From the NCBI GenBank assembly GCA_965227745.1, contig OZ245769.1, positions 3,782,001 to 3,846,000 on the forward strand: a DNA stretch of 64,000 bases, in the 5' to 3' direction. The position numbers and the translations under genes were made by a program. Origin of the DNA: GAS368 sp965227745. Its GTDB lineage: Bacteria > Verrucomicrobiota > Verrucomicrobiia > Opitutales > Opitutaceae. The first letter of the stretch is position 1; every line of letters starts with the position of its first letter. Shown here one piece after another: positions 1 to 8,485 of this stretch. Under the pieces are notes generated by a model. That model worked only from the letters and a program-made list of their open reading frames with translations, did no database searches and was not told the origin of the DNA.

Positions 1-14
1 TTCGTCCCGACCAC

Positions 15-40
15 GGAGCGGCGGTTTCCCAACCGCCGAT
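15..40. repeat. short REP-like hairpin (GGAGCGGCGGTT type)
   Basis: Perfect 8-bp stem (cggcggtt / aaccgccg) with a 4-nt loop, preceded by gga. The same palindrome with a different loop occurs at 32731-32749, so it is a dispersed repeat and not a private terminator. The remaining sequence up to 170 shows no gene. Confidence 0.55.
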
Positions 41-170
41 GAAGCAGGCCGCCCGCTTGCCGGGGCTCCATTTCTCCACGGACAAGCTTTCTTCCGCAGC
101 CTGTCCGCTTTCCGTCGAGCATGAGCAAGCTCGTTGCTGACCCGCCGACCGCCCGTTCTGATCTAAAGCT

Positions 171-935
171 GTGCCCAGCCTCCGCGCTCAACTCGTCTCC
201 ATCGGAGGCCTTATCTTTTGCAGCTTCGTTGCCGCGCTCCTGACAGGCTGTACCACGCCCAAAACCACCCGCCCGCCGCCGCCTCTCCCCTCACTAGCTG
301 ACCTCCAAGCCAAAGCCGGCCTGACGCCCGCCGAGTGGGATGAACTACTGTCGCCCGTCACGCAGGACAAGGCGCGGACGTCGCCCCCGACCCCCATCGG
401 CCTCGAATTCCTCCGCCCCGGCGTGATCGTCATCTATCTGGCCGATCTCACGTATTACAAACCAGGTGGCGAAACTGGCGAGGTGCACGCCGAGCGGAAA
501 GACGGCCGCTGGGTCCTGCAATCTAACGTCCTCTCGGAAAGCGATCGTCGTCGCGGGCGTTTCCTCACGCCCACCCAATTCGAGCAATTCCTGATCGCCA
601 ACGAAACGGACCTCCAGCGCCAAGTCTCCGGGCAGGGAAAACCGCTCCACCTCGATTTCCCCTTCGAGGACTACGTCGGAAAACTTCCCGCGGCTAATGG
701 CACCACCGCCTACATGAGCTGGCTTCCGAGTCTCCGCGGTTGGCGCTACCTCGTGGAGCAACTGCACTACACCGACGACGTCTTCGTCCTTCAGGAAGCC
801 CGCTTCAACCGGAAAGCCGTAGCCCTAAAACTCGACGGCGAATTCCGCTACTTGATCAACGGGGCTTTCGATTTTATCAACCACTACGCGCCGGCCGGCC
901 TCACCAAAAAAGACCTGACGCTCACCGAAAAATAA
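171..935 (+). CDS. hypothetical outer-membrane-type lipoprotein
   Basis: A 254-aa protein read from a GTG start. The N-terminus has a hydrophobic signal segment ending in a lipobox (LLTGC, Cys about residue 27), followed by a proline-rich linker. The rest is soluble, with no motif I recognise. The lipobox predicts lipidation and attachment to the inner or outer membrane. No in-frame ATG precedes the signal peptide, so GTG is the natural start. The gene stands alone: the next coding region is on the opposite strand. Function unknown. Confidence 0.7.
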   Translation: MPSLRAQLVSIGGLIFCSFVAALLTGCTTPKTTRPPPPLPSLADLQAKAGLTPAEWDELLSPVTQDKARTSPPTPIGLEFLRPGVIVIYLADLTYYKPGGETGEVHAERKDGRWVLQSNVLSESDRRRGRFLTPTQFEQFLIANETDLQRQVSGQGKPLHLDFPFEDYVGKLPAANGTTAYMSWLPSLRGWRYLVEQLHYTDDVFVLQEARFNRKAVALKLDGEFRYLINGAFDFINHYAPAGLTKKDLTLTEK

Positions 936-1226
936 TCGGGTGCGACGCCGCCCCTGCCGTCTCAAAGCGAAGCGTAATTGCTCTAAGATCGAGCCTTCGT
1001 TTTCTTCGTTTCCTTCTGTTCAAACTGCCTCGGCCCAAACCTCACCCGGTCAAGGTCTTCCTCCCACTCTTCCGGGCCTTCCTGTTCAAATTCTACGCGG
1101 TGAACTTCGCGGGGCGCTATCAAAACCACTCCCCACCTTCGCGCCTCTTCGCGCCCTTCGCGGTTAAATCAGTTTCACCCTCTCCCACCGCCGCCCCTCA
1201 CCGGCGCCGTCGCGCCCACGCGCCCC
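936..1226. other. intergenic, half-copy of a dispersed repeat
   Basis: About 290 bases between two convergent genes with no supportable gene. Around 1140-1167 it carries ttcgcgcccttcgcggtta, also found near 45955-45974. I see no clear terminator. Confidence 0.4.
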
Positions 1227-1499
1227 TCACGCCTTCAGCGAAGCCGGCGCCCGGTCATGCACCCAGAAGCGCGTCACCACGAGCCAGTCCTGCCGCAGAT
1301 CGTAGCCCCACTCGGTGTCGAGCAGCTCGATCTTGCGCACCATCCCGGCCATGCTGGCCGTGCGTTCGAGGTGGCCGCGCTCCAGCTCGGCGAGCGAGCG
1401 CGCCACGGAAAAAGCCTGCTCCACCGAGGTGAAGTCGCCGCGCTGCGTGGTCTTCTGGGTCGGTCGGCCATCCGCTCCGACTTGGAGGGTAAACTGCAT
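1227..1499 (-). CDS. small hypothetical protein
   Basis: An ORF of about 90-100 aa. I favour the internal Met (MQFTLQVG) at 1499 over the upstream Met at 1529. The protein is soluble, acidic and basic mixed, with a central helical stretch (AFSVARSLAELERG) and an aromatic C-terminal part, and has no signal peptide. It follows the PqiC-like lipoprotein gene on the same strand after roughly 90 bases, so it may be the last gene of the MCE transport operon. I do not recognise a family. Its composition looks like real coding sequence, and it competes with no better ORF. Confidence 0.5.
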   Translation of the reverse strand: MQFTLQVGADGRPTQKTTQRGDFTSVEQAFSVARSLAELERGHLERTASMAGMVRKIELLDTEWGYDLRQDWLVVTRFWVHDRAPASLKA

Positions 1500-1586
1500 G
1501 ACGGCGAAAGCGGTGTCCGGAAGGCTCATCGGAAAAACATGCTAGCAGTGACCATGCCGGGGCTTGGGCGCAAGCGGCACCTTTAC

Positions 1587-2225
1587 TTATTTCGCGACCC
1601 GGCTCAAGCCGCCCGCGATCTCCTCGGCCAGCAGGCCGATGGCTTTGCTCAGCTCCGCCGCGAGCGCGCTCTCGCTCTTGCCATCCCAGCGCAGGCCCGG
1701 CGGCTGCACTTCGCCCCCCGCCACCTGCTTCGGCGTCAGGCCACCCGTCGAGAGCTCCCACACCGCGCGAAAATACACCGAGCCATTCGCGCCGCCTTCG
1801 CAGGCGAGCACGCGCACGACGAGGGTGTACTCGGCCTCGACGTCCACCGCGCGCAAGCCCGCGCCGAGCACGGTGCCCGCTGCGCCCCGGGCCACGAGGT
1901 CCTCGCGCAGCACGCGGCCGATGCCCAGCTCCAGCGGCTCACCCCAGCGCGCATACTCGCGAAATTCGATCTCGTTGTCCCCGCGGCGCACGATGATCGG
2001 CTTGGCTCGGATGTAGCTCGCCAGCTCCACGGGCCGCAAGTGCACGACCGGCGCCTTGCCTCCCGCCGGCGCCACCGCCGTGCCGGGCGTCATCGACAGC
2101 AAAAAGAACCGCGTCGGGTCCGACTGCGCCTGCGGCAGCAGCGAGCAGCCCGTCAGTCCCACCATCAGGGAGCTGACCGCCAAAACAAAAAAAGCCGGCA
2201 TCGCGCGCATCTTCATCGGAGTCAT
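1587..2225 (-). CDS. ABC-type transport auxiliary lipoprotein (PqiC/MlaX-like)
   Basis: A lipoprotein of about 210 aa. Its signal peptide ends in the lipobox LTGC and is followed by SLLPQAQSDPTRFFLLSM. The pattern TRFFLL, then a beta-rich domain with VELASYIRAKPIIVRRGDNEIEF, matches the ABC_trans_aux (PqiC) family. Such proteins sit on the periplasmic side and work with MCE proteins in lipid traffic between inner and outer membrane. It lies directly downstream of mlaD, which supports the call. Several clustered Met codons make the exact start uncertain (2246, 2225 or 2216). Confidence 0.8.
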   Translation of the reverse strand: MTPMKMRAMPAFFVLAVSSLMVGLTGCSLLPQAQSDPTRFFLLSMTPGTAVAPAGGKAPVVHLRPVELASYIRAKPIIVRRGDNEIEFREYARWGEPLELGIGRVLREDLVARGAAGTVLGAGLRAVDVEAEYTLVVRVLACEGGANGSVYFRAVWELSTGGLTPKQVAGGEVQPPGLRWDGKSESALAAELSKAIGLLAEEIAGGLSRVAK

Positions 2226-2296
2226 TCTTAACACATCCTTCATCATTCGTTATTCGTTATTCAGCATTCGTCATTCCGAAGCGCGCCAGCGCTGCG

Positions 2297-3298
2297 TCAC
2301 GGTGCCCGCTTCTTGCCGGTGAGCAGCGCATTCGGATTGCGCTCGAGGAAATCGGCCAGGCGCGTCACGGCCGCCGCCGCTTCATTGAGTTGGGACAGCG
2401 TGCCGACGACTTCGTCGCCGAGCCCGCTGTGCGTGGAGAGAAATTTCCGCGTGGTCGTCGCCGCGTCGTTCAACGAATTCACCGCGGTCTTCGCGGCGGC
2501 GAGCGTCTCGGTCAGCTCCTTGCCCGCCGGCACGACCTGCGAGTCGATCTTCGCCAGCACCCCGCGCAAGTCCGTGATCGCCCCGTTGAGGTTCGCCACG
2601 GTTTTCTTCAACTCCGGGTCCGCGACGATGGCCTCCACTTTTTCACCGGTGCGTTTCCACTGGTCGGCCACGCCCTTGAGGTCCACGCCATCGAGGCGCT
2701 TGCGCGCGTCGCCGAGCAGGCCGGTGAGTTCGCGCGAGAGCCCGGCAAAATCGATCTTCTTGATATTGGCCAGAATTTCGCTCGCGCTCGCCTGAAATTC
2801 CGAGATTGCCGATTTCACCGCCGGGATCACGACGTACTTCAGCTCCATCGCGCGGTTGTCCGCCGGGTAGTCCTTGGGATCCTGAAATTCCAGCTCCACG
2901 TAGAGGAGGCCCGTCGCGAGGCCGAGCACGCCGAGGTGCGCGCGGAGCCCGCGATCCACCAGCGTCTGCAATTCCTGGCGGTCCGTGAGATTGATGATCA
3001 CGCCCTTCGGATCGGTGACTTTGTCGCGGCTAAATTCACACACCACGGCCACCACCGAGTGGTTGTTCTTCTCGTCGTAGCGGACGTTGAGGTCGGTCAC
3101 GCGGCCGACGCGCACGCCGCGCATCTTCACCGGCGAGCCGAGGTCGAGGCCGTGGATCGACTCGTCGAAATACACGATAAACCGCTGCGGCTTCGAAAAG
3201 AGCGTGAGCCCGCCAAACGAGAGCAGCGAGATCAACCCCAGCGCAAACGCCCCAATGACGAACGCACCGACGATAGCTGGGCTGAGCTTGGTTTTCAT
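2297..3298 (-). CDS. mlaD: MCE-domain phospholipid-transport protein (MlaD-like)
   Basis: A 333-aa protein with an N-terminal signal anchor (AIVGAFVIGAFALGLISLL) and one MCE domain at about residues 35-125. The motif LDLGSPVKMRGVRVGRV is the usual MCE core. The remainder is a helical tail typical of longer MlaD homologues, which bridge the periplasm as hexamers. MlaD binds lipid and docks on the MlaE permease. The gene order permease, ATPase, MCE, lipoprotein on one strand is the classic arrangement. mlaB and mlaC are not present here. Confidence 0.9.
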   Translation of the reverse strand: MKTKLSPAIVGAFVIGAFALGLISLLSFGGLTLFSKPQRFIVYFDESIHGLDLGSPVKMRGVRVGRVTDLNVRYDEKNNHSVVAVVCEFSRDKVTDPKGVIINLTDRQELQTLVDRGLRAHLGVLGLATGLLYVELEFQDPKDYPADNRAMELKYVVIPAVKSAISEFQASASEILANIKKIDFAGLSRELTGLLGDARKRLDGVDLKGVADQWKRTGEKVEAIVADPELKKTVANLNGAITDLRGVLAKIDSQVVPAGKELTETLAAAKTAVNSLNDAATTTRKFLSTHSGLGDEVVGTLSQLNEAAAAVTRLADFLERNPNALLTGKKRAP

Positions 3299-3350
3299 AC
3301 AGTTACGCTCTTAGCTTCGCGCGGGAAGCCGGTAAGCTCAAGTCGGGTTT

Positions 3351-4136
3351 TCATTTCGTATCCGGGAGCAAATCTCCCCGCCGCAGAAATTCCTGCACCC
3401 GCGGATCGCGGCTCTTGGCCGCCAGCTCTCGCGGCGGGCCCTGCGCGATGATCCCCTGCTGGGAGCGATCGAGCATGATCACGCGATCCGCGAGGTCGAA
3501 GATCGACGCCAGCTCGTGCGACACCACCACGATAGTCGTGCCAAAGGTCCCGCGGACTTCGCGGATGAGGTCGTCGAGCTTGCGCGAGGTCACCGGGTCG
3601 AGTCCCGCCGAGGGCTCGTCGAAAAACACGATCTCCGGGTCGAGCGCCAGCGCGCGCGCCAGGCCCGCCCGCTTCTTCATGCCGCCGCTGATCTCGGCGG
3701 GATAATAGTCCTCGAAGCCCCCGAGCCCCACCTGCGCCAGCTTGAGCGTGGAAAGCTCGTCGATCTCGCGCTTCGAAAGCGCGGTGTATTCCTCCAGCGG
3801 CAGCGCCACATTTTGCCGCAGCGTAAGCGAACTCCACAGCGCGCCGCCTTGGAACAGCATGCCAAAGGTCCGCAGCATCCCCCGGCGCGTCGCCGTGTCG
3901 GCGTCGTGAAACGATTGCCCGAAAAACTTCACCGCCCCCTGCATCGGCGTCTGCAGGCCCACGAGGTTGCGCAGCAGCGTGCTCTTGCCGCACCCCGAGC
4001 CCCCGATGATGAAAAAGATCTCCCCGCGCGCCACGGAGAACGAGACGTTCTTCAGCACGATCTTGCCGTCGTAGCCGCACTCGAGGTTGTTCACCTCGAT
4101 GGCGGGCCCGGCGGGATGTTCGATGGAAGCGGCCAT
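3351..4136 (-). CDS. mlaF: MCE-type ABC transporter ATP-binding protein (MlaF-like)
   Basis: A 261-aa ATPase from the ATG at 4136. The alternative start at 4172 would overlap the permease gene. Walker A (GGSGCGKST) is at about residues 45-53, followed by the signature EISGGMKKRAGLARAL, Walker B (FFDEPSAGLDP) and the switch histidine in VVSHEL. The ISGGMKKR signature is typical of the MlaF subclass. It powers lipid movement through the MlaE permease. The start lies 5 bases after the stop of mlaE, and mlaD follows about 50 bases downstream, so the genes are surely co-transcribed. Confidence 0.93.
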   Translation of the reverse strand: MAASIEHPAGPAIEVNNLECGYDGKIVLKNVSFSVARGEIFFIIGGSGCGKSTLLRNLVGLQTPMQGAVKFFGQSFHDADTATRRGMLRTFGMLFQGGALWSSLTLRQNVALPLEEYTALSKREIDELSTLKLAQVGLGGFEDYYPAEISGGMKKRAGLARALALDPEIVFFDEPSAGLDPVTSRKLDDLIREVRGTFGTTIVVVSHELASIFDLADRVIMLDRSQQGIIAQGPPRELAAKSRDPRVQEFLRRGDLLPDTK

Positions 4137-4140
4137 GGCG

Positions 4141-5268
4141 TCAGATCCCGAGGATGTTAAACGCGACGGCAAACAGCGCGTCCGCCACGATGATGATAAG
4201 AAGCGCCGTCACGACCGCCGAGGTCGCCGCGCGCCCCACGCCCATCGCGCTGCGCTCCGCTTGCAGGCCGCGCAGGCAGCCGGAGAGCCCCACGATCAAG
4301 CCAAACGCGACGGCCTTGATCACGCCCGACATGAGGTCCGACATGTCGACGATCGTCAGCATCTCCACCCAATACGCCGCCGGCGGGATCGACAACACAC
4401 TCCACGCGACCACGAGGCCGCCGAAGATACCCAGGGCATTGGCGTAGAGCGCGAGGAGCGGCATCATCACGCCGAGCGCGAGCAGCCGCGGCAGCACGAG
4501 AAACTGCACGGGCGGTATGCCGAGTACCGAGAGCGCATCGATTTCCTCGTTCGCCTTCATGTTGCCCAGCGTCGCCGCAAACGCCGCGCCCGTCCGGCCC
4601 GCGAGCACGACCGCCGTCATCATCGCCCCCGTCTCGCGCACCATCGAGAGGCCGATGAGATCCGCGATGTAAATATCCCCGCCGTACTGCCGCAGCACGA
4701 TGGCGCCGGTGTACGCGAGCGTCACACCCACGAGAAAACTGATCAGGCTCACGATCGGCAGCGCCATCGCGCCGCACTGCTGCATCTCCTCGATGCAATC
4801 CGCCCAGCGAAACCGTCGCGGGCTCCGCACCGCCGCGACCGTCGCCAGCACGCACTCGCCGAGAAACCGGGAAATATCCTTCAGCTTCTCCCACACGTCC
4901 TGCGTCGCCAGCCCCACGCCCATGAGAAAGCTCTCCGAGCGGTCAAAGGGCACGCTGGTCTCGTGCGACGCCGCCAGCTGCGAGAGCAGCGTGCGGATCT
5001 TTTCCGGCAATCGCTCCGTATCGCAGTACGCGCCCGACGCGCGGCACCATTGCTGCACGTCGAAGAGAAACAGCAGCAGCGAGCTATCCCATTTGCCCAC
5101 TTCGCCCGCGGCGAGCCGCACCCGCGCGGGGTTCGTCACCCCGCGCAGGTCATCCCATCGGGGCCGCGGCTCGGTGATGAGCCAAGTGCCGCCGAGGGTG
5201 ATCTCCACGGCATCGCCGTCGGCCTTGGCCGTGGCGAGCGCTCGGGGGGATTCGTTCTTTTCCGACAT
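4141..5268 (-). CDS. mlaE: MlaE-family lipid ABC permease with N-terminal STAS-like domain
   Basis: About 375 aa, starting at the Met of MSEKNES. Residues 1-110 are soluble and resemble the STAS-like (MlaB-type) domain fused to some permeases (GTWLITEPRPRWDDLRG). The MlaE permease domain with about five membrane helices follows: FLVGVTLAYTGAIVLRQYGG, MTAVVLAGRTGAAFAATLG and NEEIDALSVLGI are the conserved core, including the cytoplasmic coupling helix. The fused STAS part may explain the lack of a separate mlaB. First gene of the operon; the divergent HAD gene starts 59 bases away, so that gap should hold both promoters. Confidence 0.92.
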   Translation of the reverse strand: MSEKNESPRALATAKADGDAVEITLGGTWLITEPRPRWDDLRGVTNPARVRLAAGEVGKWDSSLLLFLFDVQQWCRASGAYCDTERLPEKIRTLLSQLAASHETSVPFDRSESFLMGVGLATQDVWEKLKDISRFLGECVLATVAAVRSPRRFRWADCIEEMQQCGAMALPIVSLISFLVGVTLAYTGAIVLRQYGGDIYIADLIGLSMVRETGAMMTAVVLAGRTGAAFAATLGNMKANEEIDALSVLGIPPVQFLVLPRLLALGVMMPLLALYANALGIFGGLVVAWSVLSIPPAAYWVEMLTIVDMSDLMSGVIKAVAFGLIVGLSGCLRGLQAERSAMGVGRAATSAVVTALLIIIVADALFAVAFNILGI

Positions 5269-5326
5269 GCAGCCCACACTTCACTCGTGACATGCCCCGT
5301 CGCCAAACCAAATCTCCACATCCTCC

Positions 5327-5971
5327 ATGCCTCGTTTTTCCACCGTCCTCTTCGATCTCGACGGCACCTTGATCGATCATTTCAAGGCCATCCACCGCAG
5401 CCACAGCCACACCATGGCCCAGCTCGGCCTCGCCCCGCCGACCTATGATCAAGTCCGCGCCGCCGTCGGCGGCGGCCTGGAAAACGCCATCGCCAAACTC
5501 GCCGGCCCCGACCGCGTCGCCGCCGCCCTCCCCATCTACCGCGCCTATTGGGACGCCACGATGCTCGACGACGTCGAAATCCTCCCCGGCGCCCGGGAAC
5601 TCCTCACCGCCCTCCGCGCGCGCGGAATCAAGACCGCCGTCTTCACCAACAAAATCGGCTCCTCCTCCCGCGCCATCTGCGACTACCTCGGCATCGCCTC
5701 CCTCCTCGACGCCAACATCGGCGCGAAAGACACCACGTGGGTCAAACCCCAGCCCGAGTTCACCGCCCACGCCCTCCAGACCCTCGGATCCACCGCCGCC
5801 AATACCCTCCTCGTCGGCGACTCCCCCTACGACATCGCCGCCGCCCACATCGCCGGCCTCCCCTGCTGGACGGTAACCACCGGCACCCACACCGCCGCCG
5901 AGCTCACCGCCGCCAAGGCCGACGCCGTGTACCCGAATCTCGCCGCAGTAGGCATGGCTCTCGGGGTCTGA
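5327..5971 (+). CDS. HAD-family hydrolase, phosphoglycolate-phosphatase-like
   Basis: A 214-aa HAD phosphatase. Motif I is FDLDGTLIDH with both catalytic aspartates. Motif II is the Thr of AVFTNK, the Lys is in WVKPQP, and motif IV is LLVGDSPYDI. The small helical cap between motifs I and II is the type found in phosphoglycolate and pyrophosphate phosphatases (Gph/PpaX). Substrate specificity cannot be read from the sequence. It is transcribed divergently from the lipid-transport operon and followed by recD2 after 75 bases. Confidence 0.85.
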   Translation: MPRFSTVLFDLDGTLIDHFKAIHRSHSHTMAQLGLAPPTYDQVRAAVGGGLENAIAKLAGPDRVAAALPIYRAYWDATMLDDVEILPGARELLTALRARGIKTAVFTNKIGSSSRAICDYLGIASLLDANIGAKDTTWVKPQPEFTAHALQTLGSTAANTLLVGDSPYDIAAAHIAGLPCWTVTTGTHTAAELTAAKADAVYPNLAAVGMALGV

Positions 5972-6027
5972 TAAGTAGGCCGCGCCCAGAAGCCACTTTG
6001 CACTTCGGCTTCACTTTTCCCGCGTCC

Positions 6028-6052
6028 TGTTCATCCGTGTCCCCCTGTGGCT
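6028..6052 (+). repeat. half-copy of the ttcatccgtgtcc repeat at the recD2 start
   Basis: The sequence tgttcatccgtgtccccctg here differs by little from the right arm of the inverted repeat at 45995-46022. The GTG start codon of recD2 (6047) lies inside it. Confidence 0.6.
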
Positions 6053-8359
6053 AACTCCTCCCCCGCCTCCTCCGCCACGCTCACCGGCGTGCTCGAGCGG
6101 ATTATTTTCCATAACGAGGAGAACCACTACACCATCGCGGACTTCCGCCCCGAGCTGTCCGCCACTGATCGCGCGGAGTCCAAAGCCCGCGCCGATCTCG
6201 TCACCATCACCGGTCTGCTGCCGAGCGTCGAGTGCGGCGAGACGCTCCACCTCACGGGCGAGTGGACGCGCCACGCGCAGCACGGCGCGCAGTTCAAAAT
6301 CGCCACGTTCAAGAGCGAGCTCCCGTCGTCCGTGTATGGGATTCGCAAATACCTCGGCAGCGGCCTTGTCCCCGGCATCGGCAAAGTCTACGCCAACAAA
6401 ATCGTCGACGCCTTCGGCACCGAGACCTTCCGCATCTTGAGCGAAGACTCCGGCCGCCTGCGCGACGTCGAGGGCATCGGCAAAAAACGCGCCACCGCGA
6501 TCAAGGCCGCGTGGGACGAAAAGCGCACCGAGCGCGAGCTGTACATTTTCCTCCAAACCTACGGCGTGACGCCGAGCCAGTGCATCAAGCTCGTGAAGCA
6601 CTACGGCGCGCAGGCGAAGCCCATTCTCCTCGAGCAGCCCTACAAGGTCGCCCGCGAGATCGATGGCATCGGCTTCAAGACTGCCGACCGCATCGCCATC
6701 AATCTTGGCTTCGCCAACGACGCCCCGCCCCGCCTCGACGCCGGCCTGCTCTACGCCCTCGAAACCCTCCAGGAAGAGGGCCACACCGCCTATCGCGAGG
6801 CCGACCTCATCGACTACGCCGCCGAGCTCCTCGAGACCGAAGCCCGCTTCCTCGAGGCGCGCGTCGCCGCGCTCGTGCAAAGCAAAGCCATCGTGCGCCA
6901 CCAACCCGCGGGCGTGGAAAATCCCCTGCCCGGCTCCGGCCTCATCCAGCTCCCGCACAACGACCGCGCTGAGGAAAAAATCGCCGCCACCGTCGCCCGC
7001 CTCTCCCGCGTCCCCAGCGCGCTCCCCCCCATCAAGGCCGACGCCGCCGTCGAATGGGCCGAAAAAAAAGCCGGCTTCGCCTTCGCCGACCTCCAGCGCA
7101 CCGCGCTCAAAAACGCGCTCACCAATAAAATCTCCGTCCTCACCGGCGGGCCTGGAACGGGTAAGACGACCATCTTGCGCGCGCTCGTCGAAATCCTTAA
7201 AGCTAAGAAGGTCCGCGTCCACCTCGCTGCGCCCACCGGCCGCGCCGCGCAGCGGCTCGCCGAGACGACCGGGGGCTTTGCCACGACGATTCACCGCCTC
7301 CTCAAATACGATCCCGCCGGCGGCGGTTTCGTAGCCAATGAAAATGCCCCGCTCGCCACGGATTTTCTCGTCCTCGATGAGGCGTCGATGCTCGACACCC
7401 GCCTCGCCTCCGCGCTTCTGCAGGCGGTCCCGTCGCGCGCGCACATTCTTCTCGTCGGTGACACCGACCAGCTTCCGAGCGTCGGCGCCGGCAATGTTCT
7501 CAAAGACCTCATAGCCGTCAGCGACGCCGCCTCCGGCCGCTTCTCGTCCAATGCCGCGCTCGCCGCGCCCACCACGCTCGTCCTCCCCGTCACGCGCCTC
7601 GCCGTGATCTTCCGCCAGCAGGGCCAGAGCCAGATCGTCACCACCGCCCATGCGATCAACAACGGCGACCCCACACTCGGCGCCGTCCTGCCCGATGTCG
7701 GCAGCGCACAGGTCTGGGCCGATCTCAATTTTATCGCCGCCACGGACAGCGAGGACTGCGTGCGCAAGGTGATCCAGCTCGTCACCGAGTTCATCCCGCG
7801 AATGCTCAAGTGGCCGCACCCGATCAACGACGTGCAGATCCTCGCCCCGATGCACAAGGGCGTCGCCGGCGTCGGCAATCTCAACGCCCAGCTTCAGGCC
7901 GCGCTCAACCCCAATCAGCGCGGTCTCCGCTCACCTCACGGCGAGTATCGCCCGGGCGACAAGGTCATCCAGCTCCGCAACAACTACGACAAAAACCTCT
8001 TCAACGGCGACATCGGCACCGTCGTCGCCATCGATGCCGACAACGGCACGCTCGACGCCGAGTTCGACGGCGAGCGCCACTCGTTTGTGCGCGGCGAGTT
8101 CAGCGATCTCGCCCTCGCCTACGCCATCAGCATCCATAAGTCGCAGGGCAGCGAATACCCCGTCGTGATCGTGCCGCTGCTCAAGGCGCACTTCATGATG
8201 CTTCAGCGCAACCTCATCTACACCGCCATCACGCGCGGCAAGAAAAAGGTCTTCCTCGTCGGCGAGCCCGCCGCGTACCAGATGGCCGTGCGCAACGCCG
8301 AATCGAAAACCCGCTGCACGCACCTCCGCGAAAAAATCGCCGTCCGGACTCAGGCGTAG
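6047..8359 (+). CDS. recD2: RecD2-type ATP-dependent DNA helicase
   Basis: A 770-aa superfamily 1B (5'-3') helicase. The N-terminal part has helix-hairpin-helix repeats (GSGLVPGIGKVYANKIV, VEGIGKKRATAIK, IDGIGFKTADRIA) typical of RecD2 rather than of RecD from RecBCD. Walker A is GGPGTGKTTI at about residue 368, motif II is LDEASMLD, and late motifs include AYAISIHKSQGSEYPVVI and YTAITRGKK. RecD2 works in repair and replication-fork maintenance without RecBC. The start is GTG at 6047, inside a repeat sequence. No earlier in-frame ATG exists, and translation right after the GTG enters the conserved N-terminus. Confidence 0.92.
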   Translation: MANSSPASSATLTGVLERIIFHNEENHYTIADFRPELSATDRAESKARADLVTITGLLPSVECGETLHLTGEWTRHAQHGAQFKIATFKSELPSSVYGIRKYLGSGLVPGIGKVYANKIVDAFGTETFRILSEDSGRLRDVEGIGKKRATAIKAAWDEKRTERELYIFLQTYGVTPSQCIKLVKHYGAQAKPILLEQPYKVAREIDGIGFKTADRIAINLGFANDAPPRLDAGLLYALETLQEEGHTAYREADLIDYAAELLETEARFLEARVAALVQSKAIVRHQPAGVENPLPGSGLIQLPHNDRAEEKIAATVARLSRVPSALPPIKADAAVEWAEKKAGFAFADLQRTALKNALTNKISVLTGGPGTGKTTILRALVEILKAKKVRVHLAAPTGRAAQRLAETTGGFATTIHRLLKYDPAGGGFVANENAPLATDFLVLDEASMLDTRLASALLQAVPSRAHILLVGDTDQLPSVGAGNVLKDLIAVSDAASGRFSSNAALAAPTTLVLPVTRLAVIFRQQGQSQIVTTAHAINNGDPTLGAVLPDVGSAQVWADLNFIAATDSEDCVRKVIQLVTEFIPRMLKWPHPINDVQILAPMHKGVAGVGNLNAQLQAALNPNQRGLRSPHGEYRPGDKVIQLRNNYDKNLFNGDIGTVVAIDADNGTLDAEFDGERHSFVRGEFSDLALAYAISIHKSQGSEYPVVIVPLLKAHFMMLQRNLIYTAITRGKKKVFLVGEPAAYQMAVRNAESKTRCTHLREKIAVRTQA

Positions 8360-8485
8360 GACTCTACCCACTCCAGGAAAGCGGGCCAACGCTTCTCTTC
8401 TCCGCCGTCTCGTTCCGGCCGCGAAATTGGGGCGGACCCACGATTATGAGTTTGAGATGGGCAGGCCTGCGACCGATAGTAAGCC

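Noticed and set aside
6011..7855. 614-codon minus-strand ORF opposite recD2
   Set aside because: Shadow ORF from GC-rich codon bias; composition is Gly/Asp/Val-rich, whereas the plus strand encodes a complete helicase.
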